The translations under genes were made by a program, and so were the position numbers. Shown in pieces: positions 56,701 to 61,400 of a stretch of 64,000 bases of DNA. Source of the DNA: Nematostella vectensis (taxonomy: Eukaryota > Cnidaria > Anthozoa > Actiniaria > Edwardsiidae); the NCBI RefSeq assembly GCF_932526225.1, contig NC_064045.1, forward strand, positions 5,166,498-5,230,497, given 5' to 3'. Position 1 is the stretch's first letter, and each line of letters opens with the position of its first letter. A model generated the notes under the pieces. That model had not been told where the DNA came from. It did not search any database and saw nothing but the letters and a program-made list of their open reading frames with translations.

Positions 56701-58418
56701 TGCCCCCGTGGCCCATGGAAAACTTATAACCTAGTCCCTTTAAGTCTTTCATTGCCATAACGCCCTGAGACGCCTGTAAAATATAGGCCCAACTCCAAAA
56801 CGTCAAAAATGCAAACTAAACATCACCAGACCCGGATACTCATAGATTCATCCAAGGCATAGGCGACCTTCAAAAGAGCATCTAAGCAATGTAATAGAAT
56901 TGACTCTTTTGTCAAAATATCAACCTTAATTTCTGACCAATTGGTAAACAAATGCTTAAACTTAGAAACATTTCTTACCAAAAAAGACACAAAATTCCGA
57001 ACTACAAATAGAGACAAGCAAACACAGATCAAGTCACGAATAAATACCTTTATTGCGCTCCGTCAGGTCCCATTTTACAGCAATCAGTCACAATGATCAA
57101 TGCTAGAACCTCCATTAGAAGCGAGTCACCATGTTTAGCCTATTTTGCATGCCTGCACTGCATCATGGGAGTCTTGGAAACACCTTGACAGACAGGCGGG
57201 CAATCTCCTCCCCCAGAATCATAACAGTTTTTTTTGTCTCTTTGCCCCGAAGCCAAACAAAACATTTCCAGGTCCAAGAAACCCAGAATAAGCCTGAAAA
57301 CAATTTTTGAATAAGATTGGGTAGCAAAGATGGCCCACATAGTATGAGGCCATTCACCAGAAAATTCCTTTCTCTCTTGGTGAAGCCCAGACAAGGAATT
57401 ATCCCATTGAATCAACCTCAGCGTGCAAACATCCATAAGCACAGCATTAATTATGCCCAAAAAGGCTTAATGATGTCCTAAGCCACTCTCCAGATGTGAA
57501 AAAGCTGTAATTTTTAAGCAAATTACAAGCAAAACTGTCGTAAGCAACAGGCTGTAGCAGTGCCGTCGCTAGAAAGAAAAGGCACCGCAGTGCATTGTTG
57601 GAAACTTCAAGGCATACCGTCTTGGGTCAGCGGTAGCTTAGCTTAACTGGTAGTGTTGGACTTGAAATAGGGGGGGGGGGGGGGGGAAGATTTCTCTTTT
57701 CAGTCTGTTTTTCTTACAATGTTGCTCAAAAGTACCCCGGAGTGAAAGGGTTAACAGTTTTTCGTCCTTTTGGAGTCGGACATTAAAATTTAACTCTCTT
57801 TTTTTTTTCAGGAAAAAGTAGATTATTTCCAGAAAAGTAGAAAACCCCTTGAGAGGTAAGTACCTGTTAGCTAAGTCCGTGAATCCGGCTTGCGTGACAC
57901 TGTTGTTTTGTTTTTGTTTTGAATGTTTAGAACTCCCATCATTTTGAAAAATATAACTTACCCAGCATTGTTTGATATCGTAGAAATATAATCGAGTCGA
58001 TTTTATTGTAGGATGGATTGAATTTCAGCATGATTCAAGCGGATTTAATTCGCATGCATGGGGTTTTCATAGCCTACAAAACCTCGCGAGTTGAAAATAA
58101 AAGAAGATTCGATCGTTACTATCAGTCTTTATTAGCGAAAATAGAAACATGTTAACAATAACAACAGTGAAAGTTTGTTTTCGGAGACATTTTCCCATGT
58201 GTTCGTATGCTATGGTTAATTATCAGTTGATTATACTTTCCCTGGGTTTGAAGGGAAGAGTATTGGTTATATTAATCTTATATTCCTATTTTTAGGGGGA
58301 TGTATATTGGTTATCTTAAACTTCGTACGTTTGTCGATGCCATCCACGTGGTCGTCCAGGAAAGCAATCCTAACGTCCTCCCACATGTCAAGATACGCGA
58401 CAACCCTAATGTGTCAAG
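20256..58418 (+). CDS. ANKFN1: ANKFN1 (ankyrin repeat and fibronectin type III protein), 23 exons, 3' incomplete
   Basis: Exons: 20256-20359, 20601-20690, 30104-30279, 33442-33596, 33771-33853, 34235-34309, 35262-35443, 35889-35936, 36218-36296, 36766-36869, 38504-38616, 41167-41245, 48958-49071, 49507-49604, 50365-50455, 52429-52587, 53428-53545, 54062-54197, 54550-54663, 55275-55370, 56349-56486, 57812-57855, 58296-58418. Every junction keeps the frame and has a GT donor and AG acceptor. Order of parts: low-complexity N-terminus, Ser/Arg-rich linker, two ankyrin repeats, a helix-rich region (LSNEAEQRLQDLTLAVVHVT, REWEWRRLILKRMM), one FN3 domain, then the long conserved C-terminal region typical of ANKFN1. 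Relatives in fly (wide awake, banderuola) and mouse (Nmf9) act in sleep, excitability and asymmetric division, mainly intracellularly; the cnidarian-type function is unknown. Remaining C-terminal exons lie beyond the window. Five of the introns begin with tandem copies of their own splice donor. Confidence 0.88.
21769..21930. mobile_element. MITE with CAGGCCCGTAGCCAGG termini
   Basis: CAGGCCCGTAGCCAGGGGGA at the left pairs with TCCTGGCTACGGGCCTG at the right; the interior is C-rich and about 125 bp. Located in ANKFN1 intron 2. Confidence 0.8.
21958..22160 (-). repeat. Dispersed repeat family A, copy 2
   Basis: Shares TGCTCCTGCTCAATGCTGAG, ATCCATTTCCATCC and ATATTTTCAATTAAATATCG with copy 1 at 3905-4110, in the same orientation. 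In ANKFN1 intron 2. Confidence 0.65.
23065..23169. mobile_element. Fold-back MITE (105 bp)
   Basis: AGCCTGATAGCCGGCTCTCA at the left pairs with TGAGAGCCGGCTAGCAGGCT at the right, and pairing continues inward (TTCGGAAATGTT with AACATTTCTGAA). Nearly the whole element is one hairpin. Confidence 0.8.
24350..24500. repeat. Dispersed repeat, copy of the 15645 family
   Basis: GCAGGGGGTGGGGCACTGGG and GACCAGTAGGGGCGTGGCTG match 15645-15772. Bounded by GGGCCGTAGCA and TGCTACGGCTT, an imperfect inverted pair, so a MITE related to the one at 21769 is likely. Confidence 0.65.
24808..25017. mobile_element. MITE with AGGGCGCGTTTTTTT termini
   Basis: AGGGCGCGTTTTTTT at 24809 on and AAAAAAACGCGCCCT near 25013 are perfect inverted ends. 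The interior repeats the motif CATTCTG/CAGAATG and CATTCCAGAAT several times in both orientations. hAT-like by its ends, unproven. Confidence 0.75.
26781..26936. repeat. Dispersed repeat family B, short copy
   Basis: AGACTTTCTCAAAGTCCGCT followed by TTTAGAAATTGGCTTCTGCT at the left, and TATTAGGGAAAATCAA with GAGGGCGACTT at the right. The same ends flank about 550 bp at 37561-38112, so this copy seems to be an internally deleted version. Confidence 0.65.
27521..27790. mobile_element. MITE family D, copy 1
   Basis: Ends AATAAGAACGTCCAGCCTGA and GACGTTCTTATAAG are inverted. It is homologous, in reverse orientation, to 37232-37512, sharing CCTGAGATTTCACCA and TGCTAAGAACATGCTGAGGC-like sequence. 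Confidence 0.7.
30104..30279 (+). CDS. ANKFN1: ANKFN1 exon 3
   Basis: Encodes a basic, Ser/Thr-rich segment (SPVTKRPSLTRAFTVSAIS) ending MYKAPLRLKFALSSK. Acceptor TTCTTTAG, donor AAGA|GTAAGT, phase 1. Its last 43 bases plus the first 18 of the intron form the unit of the following 61-bp array. K-R-P-S-L and R-S-R-R are possible basophilic kinase sites. Confidence 0.75.
30237..33016 (+). repeat. 61-bp tandem array seeded on the ANKFN1 exon 3 splice donor
   Basis: The unit is the last 43 bases of exon 3 (from TACAAGGCTCCTCTAAGGCT) plus 18 bases of intron (GTAAGTGAACACAGTATG). The first unit is the real exon end; roughly 33 units follow to about 33016. Early units keep GTAAGT at the donor position, whereas most later ones read GCAAGT. 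Five units contain a 150-bp insertion and form a higher-order repeat of 556 bp (217 + 339). Confidence 0.93.
30625..31890. repeat. Higher-order repeat carrying a small inverted-repeat insertion
   Basis: Five near-identical insertions of about 150 bp start near 30628, 30845, 31184, 31401 and 31740, each interrupting a 61-bp unit after CTCAAGTTGAG. The ends GTACGCAGCT and AGCTGCGTAC are inverted repeats, as in a tiny MITE. Spacing alternates 217 and 339 bp, so a 556-bp block was duplicated after one insertion event. Confidence 0.85.
33442..35936 (+). CDS. ANKFN1: ANKFN1 exons 4-8: Ser/Arg-rich linker
   Basis: Five exons (33442-33596, 33771-33853, 34235-34309, 35262-35443, 35889-35936). They encode low-complexity, probably disordered sequence: acidic DDDTDDSKHQSHG, Ser-rich SSKRSSSSEGSD, basic LARKLSQRRERRS, and SQSLENLSSPTSSTQSIDR. 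Exon 8 is a short basic helix (DQAKEKLKRRKENVLD) that leads into the first ankyrin repeat. Phases agree throughout. Confidence 0.8.
33947..34109. repeat. 26-bp minisatellite in ANKFN1 intron 5
   Basis: About six units of CCTAATTACTATTTTCCATT plus ATGATA. It starts about 90 bp after the exon 5 donor, behind a poly-C/poly-A run, and shows no similarity to the exon end. Confidence 0.9.
34330..34530. repeat. CAT/ATC microsatellite
   Basis: Imperfect (CAT)n/(CAC)n sequence in ANKFN1 intron 6; a second block of the same type lies at 34840-34955. Frames through it give His or Ile/Met-rich peptides without meaning. Confidence 0.85.
34545..34835. mobile_element. MITE family E, copy 1
   Basis: TTGCGCGACCTCGGCGGATC at the left pairs with TTCTCGGCGGTCGCGCAA at the right. 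Inner GCGCGTAGTCA pairs with TGACTACGCG. It splits the CAT microsatellite into two blocks. A second copy, inverted, is at about 52875-53395. Confidence 0.75.
35462..35690 (+). repeat. Dispersed repeat family A, copy 3
   Basis: GGTCGATCAACTTCTCCTTT, TTATTTGCAAAAAAAATCAA and AAATGGATTCTTTGTGTGAC match 38232-38470 and 49628-49865 in order and spacing. In ANKFN1 intron 7. Confidence 0.7.
36218..36869 (+). CDS. ANKFN1: ANKFN1 exons 9-10: ankyrin repeats
   Basis: Exon 9 (36218-36296) encodes ALIDAIVCQDVEEVKSIL followed by VNVNG, the second half of one ankyrin repeat into the next loop. Exon 10 (36766-36869) gives EGFVPLEFAVMLGFHHIAKM and ends in LQAFGAKESSR, a repeat with the usual G-x-x-P-L-x-x-A pattern. 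Donor of exon 10 is weak (AGAG|GTCTGT), but the phase (1) fits exon 11. Confidence 0.85.
37232..37512. mobile_element. MITE family D, copy 2
   Basis: Bounded by TATAAAAACGTC and GACGTTCTTATAAAA. Shares TTTAGCATGTTCTTAA and TGGTGAAATCTCAGGCT with the inverted copy at 27521-27790. In ANKFN1 intron 10. Confidence 0.7.
37561..38112. repeat. Dispersed repeat family B, long copy
   Basis: Left end AGACTTTCTCAAAGTCCGCT and right end TATTAGGGAAAATCAACGAG match the short copy at 26781-26936. The extra interior (about 400 bp) has no transposase signature. Confidence 0.6.
38232..38470 (+). repeat. Dispersed repeat family A, copy 4
   Basis: GTCGATCAACTGCTCCTATA, AAAATAACCACCCACGATTT and AATGGAAATGGATTCTTTTA match the other plus-strand copies. 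Ends shortly before ANKFN1 exon 11. Confidence 0.7.
38504..41245 (+). CDS. ANKFN1: ANKFN1 exons 11-12: helical segment before FN3
   Basis: Exon 11 (38504-38616) encodes FLDKHLRMLSNEAEQRLQDL and ends TNCTASEIK. Exon 12 (41167-41245) encodes DNERQLREWEWRRLILKRMM. Predicted to be mostly helical and well conserved in ANKFN1 proteins. Exon 11's last bases and its donor are the seed of a repeat array in the next intron. The following intron 12 is 7.7 kb and contains a Penelope-like element. Confidence 0.85.
38598..39186 (+). repeat. ~46-bp tandem repeats seeded on the ANKFN1 exon 11 splice donor
   Basis: Exon 11 ends CACCGCCTCCGAAATCAAG|GTAACCAATCACGAGACCAATAG. The intron then continues with CACCTCTGAAATCAGGGTAT GTAGCTAATCGCGTGACCAATAG and four or five more diverged units to about 39130. 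A further unit at 39138-39186 is inverted, and a lone one lies at 41015-41050 near exon 12. MITE family C interrupts the array at a GACCAATA. Confidence 0.85.
38680..38964. mobile_element. MITE family C, copy 2
   Basis: TAGGGGACTTGCGATAAGAG at the left, CTCTTAGCGCAAGTCCCCTA at the right, TA borders. Inserted within the 46-bp repeat array, so it is younger than at least part of the array. Confidence 0.85.
39184..40134. mobile_element. MITE (~950 bp) with an internal 39-bp minisatellite
   Basis: GACGAGTAAATTATACACAG through GGAAACCCGGTAAATCAGCA at the left is repeated inverted at the right as TGCTGATTTACCGGGTTTCC through TGTACAATTTACTCGTC (39-bp TIR). Inside, 39842-40048 holds five tandem 39-bp units of GGATAGATTTATCTGGGGAT. 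No transposase found. Confidence 0.8.
40282..41020. mobile_element. Non-autonomous element with CCTGAAAGGCC ends
   Basis: TTCCTGAAAGGCCCATTAGC with AACCCAGGGTTAG at the left matches inverted CTAGGGTTAAGTTAGTC with GGCCTTTCAGAAACCGG at the right. About 740 bp, in ANKFN1 intron 11. Confidence 0.6.
41246..44674. other. ANKFN1 intron 12, left part
   Basis: AT-rich intron sequence without a recognisable exon or gene on either strand. Contains a T run (41312-41338) and poly-A tracts near 43100. No inverted-repeat element was noticed here. Confidence 0.5.
44675..44758. repeat. (TA)n microsatellite at the left edge of the Penelope-like element
   Basis: About 40 AT/TA dinucleotides. A second, shorter TA run (48538-48562) lies at the right edge of the element, so the insertion probably occurred in a TA microsatellite. 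Confidence 0.95.
45032..45650 (-). pseudogene. 5'-truncated inverted copy of the Penelope-like ORF
   Basis: Carries the last ~205 codons (GIY-YIG endonuclease half) of the ORF at 45998-48205, without reverse transcriptase. Sequence seems identical to the intact copy, which means that both were made in the same event or recently. The first few codons of its open frame (up to 45670) come from the adjoining direct repeat, not from the element's own frame. Confidence 0.88.
45998..48205 (+). CDS. Penelope-like reverse transcriptase with C-terminal GIY-YIG endonuclease
   Basis: 735 residues, uninterrupted. RT motifs in order: LIPADKT (about residue 140), TLKDHKPNF (about 208), motif A FICFDIVEFYPSI (about 278), motif B VTMGSFDGAETCELVG (about 345), catalytic motif C LYRDDG (about 370), and FLDVTLDL (about 417). 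A Cys cluster CNCRQKDTC (about 594) precedes the endonuclease: IIYQATVTR ... ETYVGLTENSFKTRYRNH (about 620-645), equivalent to GIY and YIG with the downstream Arg. Both catalytic parts look intact, so the copy may be mobile. The frame opens within the left direct repeat; the Met at residue 29 (MEKFHINYS) is an equally plausible start. Ends within the right direct repeat. Confidence 0.9.
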   Translation: MSTFYESLQPPFYPDSKFFLLSTLRLLIMEKFHINYSTKNIPLPSRSDYLQRLIEKTEHFLRRMRWKAHFFLNTDTASTSKETYGFRSTKNPPPIEELKEFEEDMLKMIQSVKFKNLNTPFLGKLKEDTDNIKKEPKLLIPADKTTNFYKLEPATYKNLLEKEINKSYKKAPSETTQSVHKKNKEIATKLDLDDRIDTTANKQAFITLKDHKPNFANKPTCRLINPTKPEIGKISKKILDRINNVIAKKRNFNQWKSTKAVIDWFKAAENKHQLNFICFDIVEFYPSISQDLLSRALDFASNYDKITPDEKEIITHSKSSFLVHNQTPWQKKGTTIFDVTMGSFDGAETCELVGNFLLSQLQDLNMNVGLYRDDGLAITNATPRATENLKKELCRIFNNNGLRITIEANKQVVNFLDVTLDLKRNAHQPYTKPNSSLQYVHRESNHPPSITKNIPAGINRRLSALSSDQASFDQTAPPYQKALDDSGYNYTLRYEPNTVTNRKTRKRNNILWYNPPFSKNTSTNIGHRFLTLIDKHFPKDNHLRKIFNRNTIKISYSCMNNTKQIIDNHNKRIITASSTTEIASSAPTTTNNKTCNCRQKDTCPLDGNCLQTSIIYQATVTRKDNNTSETYVGLTENSFKTRYRNHTASFRHTKHRNSTELSKYVWTLKDNMIEYFISWRILSSHSAYNSTTKRCNLCLKEKLTIICQPKLSTLNKRNELVSSCRHRNKALLRNN
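48958..50455 (+). CDS. ANKFN1: ANKFN1 exons 13-15: fibronectin type III domain
   Basis: Exon 13 (48958-49071): PPGKPGSVTVSVGSEDSLLV, RFTENLNEVDVIITKYK, the first strands of an FN3 fold. Exon 14 (49507-49604): IEWSRNEMFD ... LEYTIPSLQK. Exon 15 (50365-50455): VMYYVRGCCGNLKGFGPW, STPPCVMPS, matching the Y-x-V-R-x-x-N-x-x-G-x-G-P-x-S pattern of the last FN3 strands. Exon 15's donor (TCCA|GTAAGT) is the seed of a 24-26 bp array. Confidence 0.9.
49628..49865 (+). repeat. Dispersed repeat family A, copy 5
   Basis: GTCGATCACCCACTCCTTTA, AAAATAACCACCCACGATTG and GCCGATGGAAATGGATTCTT match copies at 35462 and 38232. It begins about 24 bp after the donor of ANKFN1 exon 14. Followed by an inverted partial copy at about 50100-50230. 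Confidence 0.7.
50100..50230 (-). repeat. Dispersed repeat family A, partial inverted copy
   Basis: CATTTCCATCGGCTAATTGA, AATATCGTCAATAACATATC and TTATTCGTAGATTGGCATTT match copy 1 at 3905-4110. Ends about 130 bp before ANKFN1 exon 15. Confidence 0.65.
50442..52277 (+). repeat. 24-26 bp minisatellite seeded on the ANKFN1 exon 15 splice donor
   Basis: About 65-70 units of TGTCACGCTATCTACCGCAC AATTGC. The first units after the exon are intermediate: exon end TGTCATGCCCTCCAGTAAGT TC, then TGTCACGCTATATACCGCAA GTGC, TGTCATGTTGTACACCGTAC GTGC and TGTCACGCTATTTATCGTAA GTCC. Thus the exon end and donor (CCA|GTAAGT) align with the unit; the donor decays to GCAAGT or is lost (GCACAATT) in most units. 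A longer block around CCACGATTACTGTGCCACGC recurs three times (near 51290, 51657 and 52220), showing larger duplications. Fills most of intron 15. Confidence 0.9.
52429..58418 (+). CDS. ANKFN1: ANKFN1 exons 16-23: conserved C-terminal region
   Basis: Eight in-phase exons. Features: WHEVDDSKPRFQGRLVVIDD (16), KSIYKYTNIFFHSAPKFARN (17), GVYLATLLYSSEDRVMVTHE and VDDNYPTTFLQDFCWLMK (18), SASTSVLFRCKLLCAVDALQ (19), LGQLHYKPVKDRNGSTVIVV (20), RPRIMSLKWTSLSKLQKKLS (21), EKVDYFQKSRKPLER (22) and GMYIGYLKLRTFVDAIHVVV, NVLPHVKIRDNPNVSR (23). No named fold is known to me for this part, but its strong conservation is typical of the family. The exon 18 and 23 donors seed tandem arrays. The gene continues beyond the window. 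Confidence 0.88.
52899..53185. mobile_element. MITE family C, copy 3
   Basis: TAGGGGACTTGCGTTCAGAG and CTCTTAGCGCAAGTTCCCTA ends with TA borders. It appears to be inserted within a family E element, whose left end (TTGCGCGACTGTCG) lies just before and whose remainder follows. Confidence 0.85.
53186..53395. mobile_element. MITE family E, copy 2 (interrupted)
   Basis: GTGTGCAGTCAAATGGTTTA, TTGACTACGCGCCCTTACTA and GCCGAGGTCGCGCAACAACG correspond in inverse order to 34545-34835. The other terminus is probably at 52875-52898, separated by MITE family C. Ends about 30 bp before ANKFN1 exon 17. Confidence 0.65.
54187..54472 (+). repeat. ~25-bp tandem array seeded on the ANKFN1 exon 18 splice donor
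   Basis: Exon end and intron start read GGCTGATGAAG|GTACCATATCACGTG; the next segment is GGCTGACGAGCAATAATAACGTG, followed by nine to ten units of ATTTATGACGAGCTATAATC ACGTG. The unit's GACGAG corresponds to the exon's GATGAAG. Each unit carries the palindrome CACGTG, an E-box. Confidence 0.75.
55447..55803. mobile_element. Long fold-back element with TCGTCCACAA motifs
   Basis: Almost the whole 357 bp is an inverted repeat: AATTCGTCCACAAACCGATT ... AACCAACTCGTCCACAAGTT at the left, AACTTGTGGACGAGTTGGTT ... AATCGGTTTGTGGACAAATT at the right, meeting near 55615-55640. The subterminal motif TCGTCCACAA occurs several times per arm. In ANKFN1 intron 20. Confidence 0.85.
56487..57811. other. ANKFN1 intron 21; unidentified minus-strand ORFs
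   Basis: On the minus strand two short ORFs lie close together: 57140-57460 (106 codons, starting MGIINAVLMDVCTLRL) and 56823-57032 (69 codons, ending ALLKVAYALDESMS). I do not recognise either. They may be a retroposed fragment or chance frames. A G run (57671-57686) also lies here. Confidence 0.3.
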
Positions 58419-61400
58419 GTAGGTATACACACTTGAAGATACGCGGCAACCATATGTGTCATGGTACCGTGTACACATATCAAGATACGCGACAACCCTA
58501 ATGTGTCATGGTACGTGTACACATATCAAGATACGCGACAACCCTAATGTGTCAAGGTAGGTATACACACTGAAGATACGCGGCAACCATATGTCATGAT
58601 ACCGTGTACACATGTCAAGATACGCGACAACCCTAATGTGTCAAGGTATGTGTACACATGTCTAGTTATACGACAATATGTCAAAGCTTGTGTTCACATG
58701 TCAACATATGTCTATTAATGTGAAGATACGCGACAACTCGATGTGTCATGGTACGTGTACACATATCAAGATACGTGACAACCCTAATGTGTCATGGTAC
58801 GTGTACACATATCAAGATACGTGACAACCCTAATGTGTCATGGTACGTGTACACATATCAAGATATGCGACAACTCGATGTGTCATGGTACGTGTACACA
58901 TATCAAGATACGTGACAACCCTATGTGTCATGGTACGTGTACACATATTAAGATACGTGACAACCCTATGTGTCATGGTACGTGTACACATATCAAGATA
59001 CGCGACAACCCTATGTGTCATGGTACGTGTACACATATTAAGATACGTGACAACCCTATGTGTCATGGTACGTGTACACATATCAAGATACGCGACAACC
59101 CTATGCGTCATGGTACGTGTACACATATCAAGATAAGCGACAACCCTGTGTCGTGGTACGTGTACACATATCAAAATACGTGACAACCCTGTGTCATGGT
59201 ACGTGTACACATATCAAGATACGTGATAACCCTATGTGTCATAGTACGTGTACACATATTAGGATACGTGACAACCCTATGTGTCATGGTACCGTGTACA
59301 CATATCAAGATACGTGACAACCCTATGTGTCATAGTACGTGTACACATATCAAGATACGCGACAACCCTATGTGTCATGGTACCGTGTACACATATCAAG
59401 ATACGTGACAACCCTATGTGTCATAGTACGTGTACACATCAAAATACGCGACAACCCTATGTCGTGGTACGTGTACACATATCAAGATACGTGACAACCC
59501 TATGTGTCATGGTACGTGTACACATATCAAGATACGTGACAACCCTATGTGTCATGGTACCGTGTACACATATTAGGATACGTGACAACCCTATGTGTCA
59601 TGGTACGTGTACACATATCAAGATACGCGACAACCCTATGTGTCATGGTACCGTGTACACATATCAAGATACGTGACAACCCTATGTGTCATAGTACGTG
59701 TACACATATTAGGATACGTGACAACCCTATGTGTCATGGTACGTGTACACATATCAAGATACGCGACAACCCTATGTGTCATGGTACCGTGTACACATAT
59801 CAAGATACGTGACAACCCTATGTGTCATAGTACGTGTACACATATCAAGATACGTGACAACCCTATGTGTCATGGTACGTGTACACATATCAAGATACGT
59901 GACAACCCTATGTGTCATGGTACGTGTACACATCAAGATACGCGACAACCCTATGTGTCATGGTACGTGTACACATGTCAAGATACGCGACAACCCTATG
60001 TGTCATGGTACGTGTACACATGTCAAGATACGTGACAACCCTATGTGTCATAGTACGTGTACACATATTAGGATACGTGACAACCCTATGTGTCATGGTA
60101 CCATGTACACATATCAAAATACGTGACAACCCCATGTGTCATGGTACCGTGTACACATATCAAAATACGTGACAACCCTATGTGTCATGGTACGTGTACA
60201 CATATCAAGATACGTGACAACCCTATGTGTCATGGTACGTGTACACATGTCAAGATACGTGACAACCCTATGTGTCATGGTACATGTACACATATCAAAA
60301 TATGTGACAACCCTATGTGTCATGGTACCGTGTACACATATCAAGATACGCGACAACCCTATGTGTCATGGTACGTGTACACATGTCAAGATATGCGACA
60401 ACTCTATGTGTCATGGTACGTGTACACACATCAAGATATGCGACAACCCTGTGTCATGGTACGTGTACACATATCAAGATACGCGACAACCCTATGTCGT
60501 GGTACGTGTACACATATCAAGATACGCGACAACCCGATGTGTCATGGTACGTGTACACACATCAAGATATGCGACAACCCTATGTGTCATGGTACGTGTA
60601 CACATATCAAGATACGTGGCAACCCTATGTGTCATGGTACGTGTACACATATCAAGATATGTGACAACCCTATGTGTCATGGTACGTGTACACATATCAA
60701 GATATGTGACAACCCTATGTCATGGTACGTGTACACATATCAAGATATGTGACAACCCTATGTGTCATGGTACGTGTACACATATCAAGATACGTGGCAA
60801 CCCTATGTCGTGGTACCGTGTACACATATCAAGATACGTGACAACCCTATGTGTCATGGTACGTGTACACATATCAAGATACGTGACAACCCTATGTGTC
60901 ATGGTACGTATACACATGTCAATATACGCGACAACCCTATGTGTCATAGTACGTGTACACATATCAAGATACGCGACAACCCTGTGTCGTGGTACGTGTA
61001 CACATATCAAAATATGTGACAACCCTATGTGTCATAGTACGTGTACACATATCAAGATACGTGATAACCCTATGTGTCACGGTACCGTGTACACATATCA
61101 AAATACGTGACAACCCCATGTGTCATGGTACCGTGTACACATATCAAAATACGTGACAACCCTATGTGTCATGGTACGTGTACACATATCAAGATACGCG
61201 ACAACCCTATGTGTCATGGTACGTGTACACATATCAAGATACACGACAACCCTATGTGTCATAGTACGTGTACACATATCAAGATACGTGACAACCCTAT
61301 GTGTCATGGTACGTGTACACATATTAAGATACGTGACAACCCTATGTGTCATGGTACGTGTACACATATCAAGATACGCGACAACCCTATGTGTCATGGT